From assembly GCA_019352875.1 (NCBI GenBank), contig JAAAFW010000015.1, positions 1,094,056-1,158,055 on the forward strand: a stretch of 64,000 bases of DNA, written 5' to 3'. A model generated the notes under the pieces. The model was not told the origin of the DNA, searched no databases, and saw only the letters and a program-made list of their open reading frames with translations. Below are positions 54,206 through 63,160 of the stretch, piece by piece (the stretch's first letter is position 1; every line of letters starts with the position of its first letter). A program made the position numbers and the translations under genes. The DNA comes from Pedobacter cryoconitis. GTDB taxonomy: Bacteria; Bacteroidota; Bacteroidia; Sphingobacteriales; Sphingobacteriaceae.

Positions 54206-54973
54206 ATGGAAATTTCAAATAGAGAAAAGGCCGCTGCTATTCAGAACAGCATAGAAACTGAAACTTTAGAACAAATAGGTTTAATAAATCCGCGTTCTTA
54301 CAGGCAACATAATATCAATGTTGCAGACGGTTTCCAGGCAATTTTAGGATTACATGATTTGATGCCGATGGAAAAAGTTTACACTAATGTGATAAGGGCT
54401 TTTCAAGATGGCGACATAGGATTTGTTCACGTTGATTATCATTTATTTGAGCCGACAGTTGCTTTTGATATCCATCGCTTTGAAAATGGATTAAGTGTTG
54501 AACATTGGGATAATCTACAGGTAAATACAAAAAAAGTAAATAAAAGCGGCCGTACGATGACAGACGGTAAGACCAAGTCGGTTGATCATCATTTAACTGA
54601 GGATAATAAAAAATTGGCAGCTGCTTTTGTCAATGAAGTAATGGTCGGCAAAAACTTCAGCCTGGCGGAAAAGTATTTTAACGGCGATGTGCTTATACAG
54701 CATAATCCATATATGGGAGATGGTGTATCAGAGTTTTTCAATGTTCTGGCAGAATGGAAAAATGAAGGTAAGGAGCAAGTCTACGTTGCTGTACGGAAGG
54801 TTTTAGGAGAAGGAAACTTTGTTCTGGTCTTAAGTGAGGGGTATGTAGGAACAACACATTCTGCTTTCTATGATCTATACCGGATCGAGAATAATAAAAT
54901 TATAGAACATTGGGATGTAGTAGAAGAAATACCTTCGTTAGAAAATCAAAAAAATACAAATGGCAAATTTTAA
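54206..54973 (+). CDS. Double SnoaL/NTF2-like domain protein
   Basis: 255 residues with two successive SnoaL-like domains, about 20-115 and about 128-245. Each carries the pattern of a helical start (FQAILGLHDL; VNEVMVGKNFSL), a QH(N)-type segment (SYRQHNINV; LIQHNPYMGDG) and a closing EHWD strand (VEHWDNLQ; IEHWDVVEE). The fold binds small hydrophobic ligands; catalysis is uncertain. It is followed 18 bp later by a DUF2798 membrane protein and divergent from HxlR, its likely repressor. Confidence 0.9.
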   Translation: MEISNREKAAAIQNSIETETLEQIGLINPRSYRQHNINVADGFQAILGLHDLMPMEKVYTNVIRAFQDGDIGFVHVDYHLFEPTVAFDIHRFENGLSVEHWDNLQVNTKKVNKSGRTMTDGKTKSVDHHLTEDNKKLAAAFVNEVMVGKNFSLAEKYFNGDVLIQHNPYMGDGVSEFFNVLAEWKNEGKEQVYVAVRKVLGEGNFVLVLSEGYVGTTHSAFYDLYRIENNKIIEHWDVVEEIPSLENQKNTNGKF

Positions 54974-54991
54974 TTGGTGGATCTGTATGTT

Positions 54992-55216
54992 ATGAATATT
55001 CATTATCATAAATATATCAATACCTTTTTTGTAGTCGTGCCAATGACTTTAATAATGGCTGTAGGTTCGTCTATATTAAATAAAAGCTATCTTAAGGAGT
55101 CATGGATTATACCACTTTTAAAGTCGTGGTTGATCCTGCTCCCTTTTGCATATATTTTTGCATTATTAATTATTCCTTTAGCAAAACGGCTTACAAGCTG
55201 GATTTTTAAGAAATAA
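54992..55216 (+). CDS. DUF2798 small membrane protein
   Basis: 74 residues from ATG 54992; an upstream TTG at 54974 is in frame but adds only six residues. Two membrane helices at about 8-28 (FFVVVPMTLIMAVGSS) and about 42-62 (SWLILLPFAYIFALLIIPL), with the DUF2798 pattern of a Trp-containing loop between them. Inner-membrane, function unknown; co-transcribed with the SnoaL/NTF2 gene. Confidence 0.85.
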   Translation: MNIHYHKYINTFFVVVPMTLIMAVGSSILNKSYLKESWIIPLLKSWLILLPFAYIFALLIIPLAKRLTSWIFKK

Positions 55217-55306
55217 AATCTGCAATCTTTTTTTGCATAAACTGCTCCCCGCAAGGGATTTCTACTTTTGGGAAGCAGCTGCTAAAAGGATAGGAATTAA
55301 TTGAGG

Positions 55307-56191
55307 TTAACTGGTTACTGAGATCATAAATTCACCTGCTTTTTTTATCGCATCTCTGCCTTCGGGAAGCAGAGAATGCCATAAGGGGAAATTATGGATC
55401 ATTTGGGGCCAGACCTCAAATTTCACATGAACCCCTGCCATAGCCGCGTTGTGCGTAAATTTCAAGGCTTCACTTAGCATTTCTTCAGCTTCTCCTACTA
55501 TGATATAGATAGGTGGAAGACCATGAACGTCTGCATAAATCGGAGAAGCAACAGGCAGGTTAGGATCAGCCCCGCCTAAATAAGCTGCTGCCTGCGCTTT
55601 AATAGCTTTAAGGGATACAATAGGGTCTATTCCTTCTCTTGTTCTGTAAGTTTCACCACTTTGACCTAAGTCAATCCAGGGAGATATTGGGATTCCGCCT
55701 GCCGGCATAGGTATGCCCCGATCACGCGCGAATAGTAGTAAATTAATTGTTGCATTACCACCTGCAGAATCACCGCAAATGATAATGTTTTTAGCTTCAT
55801 ATCCTTGTGCTAATAACCAAAGGTACCCATCGAAAATATCTTCTAAAGGTTCTGGAAAAGGATGTTCAGGGGCTAAGCGGTACGCTAAAGAAAATGTTTT
55901 CATTTTACCTGCTCTCCCAAGTTCACTGATCTCACCACGGTGTGTTTGCGGACTGCCGATAAGAAATGCGCCACCATGTATATAGTATAAAACATGGGTA
56001 TCTCTCGCATGTGGAGAAATTGTCCATTCGCCCTTTAAATTGCCAATCGATACTGTTTCATAGGTTATATCACTGGCTACTGGTAAAGTTGCATACATTT
56101 TATCTGCTGCGACACGCAGTTCTGGAATTGGGGCATTAAGGTCTAGGTGGTTTTTGAAATAATCACGGGCAATTCTAAGTTCTTTATTCAT
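55307..56191 (-). CDS. Alpha/beta hydrolase of the HSL family (esterase)
   Basis: 294 residues, no signal peptide. Hormone-sensitive-lipase-type esterase: oxyanion HGG at 72-74 (YYIHGGAF), nucleophile Ser142 in GDSAGGN, catalytic His in MIHNFP near the C-terminus, Asp or Glu in the EAEEM segment. The AYRLAPEHPFP stretch (103-113) is typical. It acts on short acyl esters in the cytoplasm. An AraC-family gene lies 102 bp upstream on the same strand and is its probable regulator. Confidence 0.92.
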   Translation of the reverse strand: MNKELRIARDYFKNHLDLNAPIPELRVAADKMYATLPVASDITYETVSIGNLKGEWTISPHARDTHVLYYIHGGAFLIGSPQTHRGEISELGRAGKMKTFSLAYRLAPEHPFPEPLEDIFDGYLWLLAQGYEAKNIIICGDSAGGNATINLLLFARDRGIPMPAGGIPISPWIDLGQSGETYRTREGIDPIVSLKAIKAQAAAYLGGADPNLPVASPIYADVHGLPPIYIIVGEAEEMLSEALKFTHNAAMAGVHVKFEVWPQMIHNFPLWHSLLPEGRDAIKKAGEFMISVTS

Positions 56192-56293
56192 ACTGTTATC
56201 ATTAAATATATAACAGCAAATCTCGGATCATATCTATCCGGGCGTTAGGAAATAGTGGTCTGATATTGGTACTTTATGTGCCGATATCAACCA

Positions 56294-57169
56294 TTATTGG
56301 TTCAGGTATTTTTTATACATCAGTTTTCGGTATGCGGCGGGAGTTACACCTTCTTGTTTTTTAAATTGCCTGGAAAAATAGGAGAAATCTTTAAAGCCAA
56401 GCTGTTCGCTAATATCACCTATAGGGAGGTTACAGTAAACCAACATCCGTTTCGCTTCTATGAGTCCGCGCTCGCGAATCATAACTCCTGCAGTTTTTCC
56501 GGCTAGATTCTTAACGATCTTATTGAGGTAATTAGCGGAGATATTGAGTTTATCTGCATAAAATGTGAGATCGGGTTCTTCCTTGTAATGCAGGTCTATT
56601 AATTTCTTGAACTTTTTATTTATTAGCGCCTGAAAGGAATCTGCAGCCACCGCATGTGCTTTGCTCATCAACCGTTGAATACGATTGAGTAAAACCAACA
56701 GTAACCCATTAATTATCAGTGGAACTTTTATGTCCCTGTCCAGTTCTTCTATAATGGGGTCAATAATAGCTTTAAGTTCATTTTGCGCTGCCTGACCTAA
56801 ACATAAATAAGGTTTAGTAAAGCTTTCTTCCAAAAACGTAAGCTCAAAAATAGATTCCTGTGTCTGGTGTGTGAGCAGAAATTGTTCTGTAAAGGAGATA
56901 CTGTAACCCTTAACTTTTTCTGGTGAATTTAATAAATGAACCTGCCCTGGAGAGGTTATTAATAGTGTATGGGTAGTAATATCAATATCATGATAGTCTA
57001 TAGTATGCGTAAATGTTCCCTCAGTTACCCAGATGATTTCAAAAAAATCATGCTTATGTGGCCATACCAGATTCTTGGGCCATGACAAATCTTCAAAGCG
57101 TTCTAGTTTAAATAAATTATCAATATTCCTGTCGGAGGGAAAATCCTCAATTTTATACGTTGGAATCAT
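56294..57169 (-). CDS. AraC-family regulator upstream of the esterase
   Basis: 291 residues from ATG 57169; a further ATG at 57226 adds 19 residues not needed for the domain. N-terminal cupin (about 30-120; HKHDFFEIIWVTEGTFTH) and C-terminal AraC HTH (about 190-285; LPIGDISEQLGFKDFSYFSRQF). Same direction as the esterase at 55307, so the pair may be co-transcribed or regulator-target. Confidence 0.9.
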   Translation of the reverse strand: MIPTYKIEDFPSDRNIDNLFKLERFEDLSWPKNLVWPHKHDFFEIIWVTEGTFTHTIDYHDIDITTHTLLITSPGQVHLLNSPEKVKGYSISFTEQFLLTHQTQESIFELTFLEESFTKPYLCLGQAAQNELKAIIDPIIEELDRDIKVPLIINGLLLVLLNRIQRLMSKAHAVAADSFQALINKKFKKLIDLHYKEEPDLTFYADKLNISANYLNKIVKNLAGKTAGVMIRERGLIEAKRMLVYCNLPIGDISEQLGFKDFSYFSRQFKKQEGVTPAAYRKLMYKKYLNQ

Positions 57170-57331
57170 AGTACTGCATAATATTTCTGGATGTTTTTTA
57201 CCGTGTTCCCCTGCATATGACAGCATCCTAACTGGGTGTTTCCCGGGAGACTTTAAGCAGAGTCAGAAGTTAGTTCTCTTCTAAGTGATAGGTGTAAAAT
57301 TATAAATTCCTCCAGCTGATTTGCCGGCTAA

Positions 57332-58111
57332 CTAATACTTATTACGCTTTATATTTTTTCCAAGATCGGTGATAAAAGAGTTAATGACGTTGTCCAGTGC
57401 ATAACTAGTATCTGTTAATCTCATACGTCCTTTTGGAGAGAATATAGTCTGATCATAGTGGTCTCCCGAAATGCCGACAGTGGTTATTCGATTTCTGGAA
57501 CGTAAGCGGGTGAGGCTGTTAATTTCAGGTGGTTCTACAACAAGACGGTTATCTTCAAAATGCATAGTCAGTGAATAATCAAGCGTAAACTTATTCATAT
57601 AACCAGCAACCGGAATCTGGTCATTAGTTGTATGAACAGTTATACTTTCTTCTGCTGCAGAAGTTATCACTTCGCCTTTGTCATTATAATAACTTTGGAG
57701 ATAGGTCAGTGCTTTAGTGTAAAGTTCATCCTTAGATTTACCGGGAAATTTTAAGACGATATAGTTGATCTTTTTATCTTTCCGGTTGATGAACCCATCA
57801 GAAGTTAATTGAAATGGTCCGGAGGAGGTGCTGGAACCGAACATTGTACTGAAAAAGTTGGTTTCTGTACCAGGTGCGGAGTTTGCATTTGTGCCGGGAG
57901 TTGGTGTAACAATCGTATTGTTTACAATTGTAGAATGTGTTCCATTAGGATTTACAACAACTGAACCATGGATAGTAGAATGCGTACCATCCGGGTTTAC
58001 AATTACAGAGCCTACAACAGTGGAATGCGTACCATCAGGATTGACCACAACCTGTCCTGAAGCCATTCCGGCTGTCAGGATTAAGGTGAAAAGGAGTGGC
58101 AATCTGTTCAT
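57332..58111 (-). CDS. Exported protein with three 15-residue repeats and a DUF4468-like domain
   Basis: 259 residues: signal peptide of about 19, then three 15-residue repeats (21-65) of the form VNPDGTHST, a Pro/Thr/Asn linker (66-90), and a C-terminal domain of about 150 residues (FINRKDKKINYIVL, KFPGKSKDELYTKAL) that resembles DUF4468. The repeats look like strands of a small beta solenoid or surface loop. Probably envelope-located. It follows a 115-residue gene by 9 bp, so both form an operon. Function unknown. Confidence 0.8.
   Translation of the reverse strand: MNRLPLLFTLILTAGMASGQVVVNPDGTHSTVVGSVIVNPDGTHSTIHGSVVVNPNGTHSTIVNNTIVTPTPGTNANSAPGTETNFFSTMFGSSTSSGPFQLTSDGFINRKDKKINYIVLKFPGKSKDELYTKALTYLQSYYNDKGEVITSAAEESITVHTTNDQIPVAGYMNKFTLDYSLTMHFEDNRLVVEPPEINSLTRLRSRNRITTVGISGDHYDQTIFSPKGRMRLTDTSYALDNVINSFITDLGKNIKRNKY
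57917..58051 (-). repeat. Three 45-bp coding repeats
   Basis: The repeats encode residues 21-65 of the exported protein: three near-identical 15-codon units, consensus (V/I)VNP(D/N)GTHST(V/I). Confidence 0.85.
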
Positions 58112-58120
58112 GATAAATTA

Positions 58121-58468
58121 TTAATCTTCCTCATTAAATATATTGTCATCTTCCCAGGTCAGGTAGTCACTATACCATTTTGCTGCTTCAAAAAAGATAT
58201 CTTTTAATTCGCTTTCTACAAGGGTGGTATATTGTACAATCATCTTATGATTTTCTTTCATACCGGAACTGTTATGATAGACGAAGTCAAAAGTAATAAT
58301 CTCGGGACTGATCTTCATCTCAACAACATCGTCCATATCTACTACCTCAATTATAGTATGAGAAGGTGTGTGTATAATAATACTTCTTCCTGCAGTAATA
58401 TTAGGCTGCTGGTGCTCGCTTCCGTCTAGAAAAGCAAATATGGGTAACGCAAAATCATTTAATTCCAT
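58121..58468 (-). CDS. Hypothetical soluble protein
   Basis: 115 residues, no signal peptide, acidic, with alternating strands (IIIHTPSHTIIEVVDMDDVVEM) and an acidic C-terminal helix (WYSDYLTWEDDNIFNEED). No family recognised. The ATG and stop are well placed 9 bp before the repeat-bearing exported protein, so it is probably the first gene of that operon. Confidence 0.7.
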   Translation of the reverse strand: MELNDFALPIFAFLDGSEHQQPNITAGRSIIIHTPSHTIIEVVDMDDVVEMKISPEIITFDFVYHNSSGMKENHKMIVQYTTLVESELKDIFFEAAKWYSDYLTWEDDNIFNEED

Positions 58469-58670
58469 GGCTTAAAACTAGCAATATATATTCCACAAAA
58501 TGGATTGGTGTTCATGTTAATTGTGATCAGTTGTTTTAAAGAACCGATTAACTTTATTCTGTATGATATTTTCAGGATACTGTCGGATGAAAATAATAAA
58601 TATTATTTTACAATAAGAAATGTTTCTAAGACTTATTATTAAATAAATAATTTCAGATGAACTCAAAAAA

Positions 58671-59348
58671 TTATTTGCCCGTTTCCAGGTGAGATGCGTC
58701 CACTGGTTTCGATTCAGGAGAACCTTTTTGACGCAGATATATAGTAAATACTACAATGGAGAAAACGGAAAGGAACTCACTTTGCCAGTTTTGAAAGGTT
58801 TCAAACCAAAATTCGGGTTCTGATAAATATTTGCCAGCACTGGCCAGAGGTAATTGCTTAATGTGTTGCTCTACATTATGGTTTTTCCAGCTTCCGTAGA
58901 AATGCAAAATCCAACTGATTAGAAAAAGAAGAATAAAACATATAGACAGTGAGTTCTTATAAACCTTAAGAATCCAGCCACCTTGTTTTACAGGCCACGG
59001 GGCATTTTGTCTACCAGAATCTGGCTCGCGGTCTACTTCTTCAGAACCATTCAGCTTTTTCGATTCTGCCGACCCGATTTGTCTCAGGGAGACTGTTAGT
59101 ACAACGTAAAGTGCCATTTGAAGGAATTCACTCTCGAAATTTTCGAATGTAGCGGATACGAAGTGACCACTGGTGAGATAATGGTTAAAACTAAGAATAG
59201 CTGCATGCTCCTCCGCCAGCTCCTGATTGTGGGTTTTCCAGCCGGTAATAGCCTGAGCGACCAGCGTAATTAGAAAAATAGTTAAGAATACAATGCTCAG
59301 GCCATTTCTATACAGAAACGACGGTTTTTCAGAATAGGTTTTTTGCAT
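58671..59348 (-). CDS. DUF6766-like membrane protein with internal duplication
   Basis: 225 residues from ATG 59348 (ATG 59408 lies inside the terminator of the upstream gene and is unlikely). Two related halves: helix pair, then a hydrophilic loop ending WKTHN or WKNHN, then FENFESEFLQ or FQNWQSEFLS and a last helix with RQ(I/K)GS. The duplication and motifs match DUF6766. Four membrane helices. It lies beside stress-type genes (ferritin-like, SpoIIAA-like). Confidence 0.8.
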   Translation of the reverse strand: MQKTYSEKPSFLYRNGLSIVFLTIFLITLVAQAITGWKTHNQELAEEHAAILSFNHYLTSGHFVSATFENFESEFLQMALYVVLTVSLRQIGSAESKKLNGSEEVDREPDSGRQNAPWPVKQGGWILKVYKNSLSICFILLFLISWILHFYGSWKNHNVEQHIKQLPLASAGKYLSEPEFWFETFQNWQSEFLSVFSIVVFTIYLRQKGSPESKPVDASHLETGK

Positions 59349-59400
59349 AATTTGCTTAAAAAAGGTTTGCCGTCGTTGTTGAATGATGTCAGAGACAAGT

Positions 59401-59443
59401 AAAGTCACCCCATCCCCTTGAAACGGGGGACGAGGTGACCTTT
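59401..59443 (-). terminator. Terminator of the ferritin-like gene
   Basis: Outer arms AAAG-TCACC and GGTGACCTTT (one bulge), inner CCCC/GGGG, directly after the stop of the DUF892 gene on the minus strand. Confidence 0.7.
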
Positions 59444-59445
59444 AG

Positions 59446-60069
59446 TTACTCCTGTGCTGCTTGTTCGTTGACAAAACTTTCCGCAATGCCTGTCAAAGCT
59501 TTATCAGTAGCTTTTTCATTGTCCAGAGTTCCCTGAAGAAGTTCAACAACATCTGTATGGCCCATGTTTTCCGCGAACGTTTTGAGCGTGCCATAAGTTG
59601 CAATTTCATAATGCTCTACCTTTTGGGCTGCAAGGATTAGTCCGGCATCTCGAACCAGCGTACCTTGATCGGTATCCGCAATAATACTGTCAGCTTCTTC
59701 CAGTAAGCCGGCCATTGCATCACATTTTTTTGCCTGAGCTTTCTCTTCCAGCAATTCGAAGACCTTTTCCAACGTCTGAATGTGTGTGTTGGTTTCTTCC
59801 GTATGTTTTTCAAAAGCAGCAGCAAGTTCTTTACTGGTAGCTGCTTTTTTCATCTTAGGAAGTGCTTTTACTAAGTGTTTTTCTGCCCAGTAAATATCTT
59901 TCAGCTCATCTACGAAAAACTGATGAAACTCTGAGTCTTCCATTTTACCCGTGTTTCCTTTTGGTTTTTTCTGAAGAGATATACTTGCAGATTTTGCCGC
60001 GTTTTTCACGGTACTGCTTTGGGTTGCCTTTGCACTTGAAGTGCTACTCTTTTTTGTCGTAGTTGCCAT
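59446..60069 (-). CDS. Ferritin-like DUF892 (YciE/YciF) protein with basic tail
   Basis: 207 residues. The C-terminal about 160 are the DUF892 four-helix fold (FHQFFVDELKDIYWAEKHLVKALPK, HYEIATYGTL); Glu and His residues on the helices are placed as in di-metal ferritin-like proteins. The first about 40 residues are an Ala/Ser/Thr/Lys-rich tail (no signal peptide), resembling histone-H1-like tails and possibly DNA-binding. It is a typical stress-induced cytoplasmic protein; own terminator downstream. Confidence 0.92.
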   Translation of the reverse strand: MATTTKKSSTSSAKATQSSTVKNAAKSASISLQKKPKGNTGKMEDSEFHQFFVDELKDIYWAEKHLVKALPKMKKAATSKELAAAFEKHTEETNTHIQTLEKVFELLEEKAQAKKCDAMAGLLEEADSIIADTDQGTLVRDAGLILAAQKVEHYEIATYGTLKTFAENMGHTDVVELLQGTLDNEKATDKALTGIAESFVNEQAAQE

Positions 60070-60124
60070 AATTTTGTTTTTATAGGAGATTTAGAAACAC
60101 ATAACTAACAACTAGACAAAATGT

Positions 60125-60490
60125 TTAACGTTTAATTACCCATTTTCTGGCTTTTTTCAAATCTTCCATTTTAAACCCCTTGGCTTCGCCTGGAGTGATA
60201 AAGCTGAACAAGTCAGTAAATTTCTCCACGGCCGGCTGATCTGTGACAATGGCCATTTTCTTCCACCGGGTCAAGTGCTTTAATCCGGCCGTCAGATCTT
60301 GAATCCAGGCACCCGCACTGAAGTTTTCAACACCGGTTTCTAAAACAAGCAAATAATATATTTCACCGAATTGTTCGGCTTTAACGGCAAGGCCAGGTAA
60401 CAGAACGCTTTTAACGTCTTCCTGGTCTACTTCTCCGGAAGCACGGATTCCCAGAACGTGGTCTGGCAGATTATGAATAAGTGTCAGCAT
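60125..60490 (-). CDS. SpoIIAA-like (STAS-type) protein
   Basis: 121 residues covering one SpoIIAA-like fold (VLGIRASGEVDQEDVK at about 11-26, then YYLLVLETG, WKKMAIVTDQ, and the C-terminal helix). It has no obvious phosphorylatable Ser in the sigma-factor antagonist position. Proteins of this type lie near stress genes in many Bacteroidota. Cytoplasmic; 56 bp upstream of the DUF892 gene and on the same strand, so possibly co-transcribed. Confidence 0.85.
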   Translation of the reverse strand: MLTLIHNLPDHVLGIRASGEVDQEDVKSVLLPGLAVKAEQFGEIYYLLVLETGVENFSAGAWIQDLTAGLKHLTRWKKMAIVTDQPAVEKFTDLFSFITPGEAKGFKMEDLKKARKWVIKR

Positions 60491-60649
60491 ATTTTTTTAT
60501 TTAGTATTTTAATATAACAGCCAGATACAGTGTCGGTTTGAATTAAAAAAAGAATCATAAGATTTTCATTCCCCGGAAACTTTTAGCTCAATCCCGTGTT
60601 CCGCAGATATCGGAGACCAAACATGTATTAGAAAACTAAACTAAATTTT

Positions 60650-61807
60650 ATGAAAGCAGCAGTATTTCACAAACCCGGACAGATCACTTATGATCAGGTA
60701 GCTGATCCGCGTATTGAAGCAGCAGGGGATGTAATCCTCAGAGTTACTTCCACAGCTATTTGCGGATCGGATCTGCATATCCTGAGTGGTGCAGTCCCTC
60801 AAAAAGAGGAGATGATTATGGGACATGAGTTTATGGGTATTGTAGAAGAAGTTGGTCCGGCAGTTAGAAATTTGAAACCAGGAGACCGGGTTGTTGTCCC
60901 TTTTCCAATATCCTGCGGAAGTTGTTTTTTCTGTAATCACGGTGCATCTCCGAGTTGTGAAAATTCCAATTATAAACACTACGGTCCTAATGGAGATCTG
61001 ATGGACCAGAAAGGTGCCGCCCTGTTTGGTTATACCGATCTTTATGGTGGATATTCTGGAGGTCAGGCGGAATATGTCAGAGTTCCTTATGCAGATATAA
61101 GCCCCCGGATTATCCCCGATAACATTACCGACGAACAAGCTTTATTTTTGACAGATATATTTCCGACTGGCTGGTCTGCCATAGACTGGGCTCAGTTAAA
61201 AGGGGGAGAGGTAGTCGCGATATTTGGTTCCGGTCCGGTCGGTCTTATGGCACAAAAGGCGGCATGGCTAAATGGTGCGGGCAGGGTGATTGCCATTGAT
61301 CCACTGGACTACCGGCTGGAAAAAGCAAAAGCTGTGAATAAGGTGGATACTTTAAATCCGCATAAAGTTGATGTGATCGAAGCTATTCGCGAAATGACCG
61401 GTGGCAGGGGGGCAGATGTTTGTGTTGATGCTGTAGGCTTTGAACCTGAACGGAATTTCCTGGATAAAGTTAAAGCAACAGTGAATTTTGAGAAAGGAAG
61501 TATTAAAGTTCTGGATATGTGTTTTAAAGCCGTACGCAGAAGTGGTACTGTCTCCATTATGGGTGTTTACGGGAGTCCGTATGATAATTTTCCGCTCTAT
61601 CGGATCTTTGATAAAGGAATTACTATTAAGCAGGGGCAGGCACCTGTTTTGAACTATATTGATAAACTCATTGAACTGGTAAAAGAAGAAAAAGTAGTTC
61701 TTGATGATATCATTACACATACGCTGCCTTTAAGTGAGGTCGCACATGGTTATCAAATCTTTGATGAAAAACAAGAAGACTGTGTAAAGGTGGTTCTGAA
61801 ACCTTAA
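60650..61807 (+). CDS. Zinc-dependent alcohol dehydrogenase
   Basis: 385 residues, MDR superfamily. Catalytic zinc ligands Cys38 (CGSD) and His59-Glu60 (GHEF); structural zinc Cys89, Cys92, Cys95, Cys103. NAD-binding GSGPVG at about 192-197. The length and the extended loop near residues 105-135 fit the formaldehyde-dehydrogenase-like or threonine-dehydrogenase-like branch. It lies in the stress group; a substrate is not evident. The stop is followed by a hairpin at the start of the Hsp70-family gene. Confidence 0.93.
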   Translation: MKAAVFHKPGQITYDQVADPRIEAAGDVILRVTSTAICGSDLHILSGAVPQKEEMIMGHEFMGIVEEVGPAVRNLKPGDRVVVPFPISCGSCFFCNHGASPSCENSNYKHYGPNGDLMDQKGAALFGYTDLYGGYSGGQAEYVRVPYADISPRIIPDNITDEQALFLTDIFPTGWSAIDWAQLKGGEVVAIFGSGPVGLMAQKAAWLNGAGRVIAIDPLDYRLEKAKAVNKVDTLNPHKVDVIEAIREMTGGRGADVCVDAVGFEPERNFLDKVKATVNFEKGSIKVLDMCFKAVRRSGTVSIMGVYGSPYDNFPLYRIFDKGITIKQGQAPVLNYIDKLIELVKEEKVVLDDIITHTLPLSEVAHGYQIFDEKQEDCVKVVLKP

Positions 61808-61815
61808 AGAATTAT

Positions 61816-61854
61816 TACATTTGCAGTAGGAAAAAGTTCTTTTCCTACTGCAAA
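61816..61854 (+). promoter_or_regulatory. Promoter box and hairpin before the Hsp70-like gene
   Basis: TACATTTG at 61816-61823 is a full -7 box. It overlaps a perfect 15-bp inverted repeat (61820-61834 with 61840-61854, 5-nt loop). Transcription from this box would start inside or just after the hairpin, and the ATG is 17 nt beyond it. It could be an operator; as a 5' leader structure it might also sense temperature. No U-tract follows, so a plain terminator is less likely. Confidence 0.55.
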
Positions 61855-61871
61855 AATATATCCCTCTTTTC

Positions 61872-63140
61872 ATGAGTAAATACCTTTACGGAATCGATTT
61901 CGGCACAACGAACTCCGCTTTGTCCATTTTTGATGAAGAAAAACAAGAAATTCTAACGACCATTACGGTTCCCTCTTTACTGTATTTTCAATACGAACAA
62001 GCATCTTCTCAGCCTATGCAATATGTGGTGGGCGAAGAAGCTATAACTGCCTACCTGGAAGATGGAATGAGAGGCCGGTTTATCAAGTCAATAAAACAGA
62101 TTTTGTCCAGAAGTAGTTTTATTGAAACACGCATTTTCCATCAACGTTATAATGCTTCCGACCTTGTCGCTTTGATCCTGAAGAACCTGAAGGCAAAAGC
62201 AGATAAAATAACTGGTGAAGATTGCAGGAAAGCTGTAATTGGAAGACCTGTTTTCTTTGATGATGATAACAGTGCTAAGGATACGCTTGCACAAAACAGA
62301 TTGAATAAAGCTGCGCAGTTGGCTGGATTTACCGAAGTTCGTTTTCAGTTTGAACCAATAGGAGCAGCATTTGCATATGAAAAAACAATAAAAAGCCAGG
62401 AAAAGGTATTAGTTGCCGATTTAGGTGGTGGCACGACAGATTTTACTTATCTGGTGCTCGACCCCGAGCATTCCGGAAATACCGATCGTAGGGAAGATAT
62501 GATCGCTTCGGGTGGTATTTACATCGGGGGCGATAGTTTTGACTCTGCTTTTATGTGGGATAAGGGTACTCCTTATTTTGGGAAAAATACAATGTATGAG
62601 GCTACACCTGGTAAGATACTGAATGTTCCTAAATCACTCTTCGCCAACATTTGTACATGGGACAAAATGAATTTTTTTAACGGCCAGAAGATTCGAAATG
62701 AAATACAGGATTATTACTACTACTCAAAAAATGACCCACAGTTTAAAAATCTGCTGACCTTAATCGAAAATAATCTCGGTTATTCTGTGTTCAGATCTAT
62801 TGAGAAAACTAAAATAGCTTTATCCGCTGAGAGTACTACCGACTTCTCTTACCATCAGATGGATATTGATATTCAGGAAGATATTTCCAGAGCCGCATAT
62901 GATAAGATTATTGAAAAGGATATCCGTAAAATTGATGTTTATCTCCAGGAGTTTATGGAGAAAAATAAGATTAAACCGGAAGATATTGATAGTTTATTCC
63001 TGACCGGCGGAAGCTCCCTTGTGGGCGGCGTGCAGGAACTTTTTAAAACTAGATTTCCTCATATTCCGGTAAATTCAGGTGATAATTTTACGAGTGTGGC
63101 CAAAGGACTGGCTTATAGCGGTTATCTTTTTGAAAATTAA
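61872..63140 (+). CDS. Hsp70-family actin-fold ATPase (YegD-like)
   Basis: 422 residues: the ATPase domain of Hsp70 with GIDFGTTNS (phosphate 1), VADLGGGTTDFTYL (phosphate 2) and LTGGSSLVGGV (adenosine), but no substrate-binding C-terminal domain. YegD and HscC-like branches have this shortened form. Cytoplasmic chaperone-like role is inferred; no DnaJ or GrpE gene is near. It stands alone after the alcohol dehydrogenase and ends at a shared terminator. Confidence 0.92.
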   Translation: MSKYLYGIDFGTTNSALSIFDEEKQEILTTITVPSLLYFQYEQASSQPMQYVVGEEAITAYLEDGMRGRFIKSIKQILSRSSFIETRIFHQRYNASDLVALILKNLKAKADKITGEDCRKAVIGRPVFFDDDNSAKDTLAQNRLNKAAQLAGFTEVRFQFEPIGAAFAYEKTIKSQEKVLVADLGGGTTDFTYLVLDPEHSGNTDRREDMIASGGIYIGGDSFDSAFMWDKGTPYFGKNTMYEATPGKILNVPKSLFANICTWDKMNFFNGQKIRNEIQDYYYYSKNDPQFKNLLTLIENNLGYSVFRSIEKTKIALSAESTTDFSYHQMDIDIQEDISRAAYDKIIEKDIRKIDVYLQEFMEKNKIKPEDIDSLFLTGGSSLVGGVQELFKTRFPHIPVNSGDNFTSVAKGLAYSGYLFEN

Positions 63141-63160
63141 AGGAATTTTTCTGGAAATAT

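Noticed and set aside
57917..58051. CRISPR-like spacing of repeats
   Set aside because: Three 45-bp units are contiguous, in frame and encode a protein repeat; no spacers.
60641..61138. 165-codon minus-strand frame opposite the alcohol dehydrogenase
   Set aside because: It is antisense to a gene with intact zinc and NAD motifs; the peptide has no domain.
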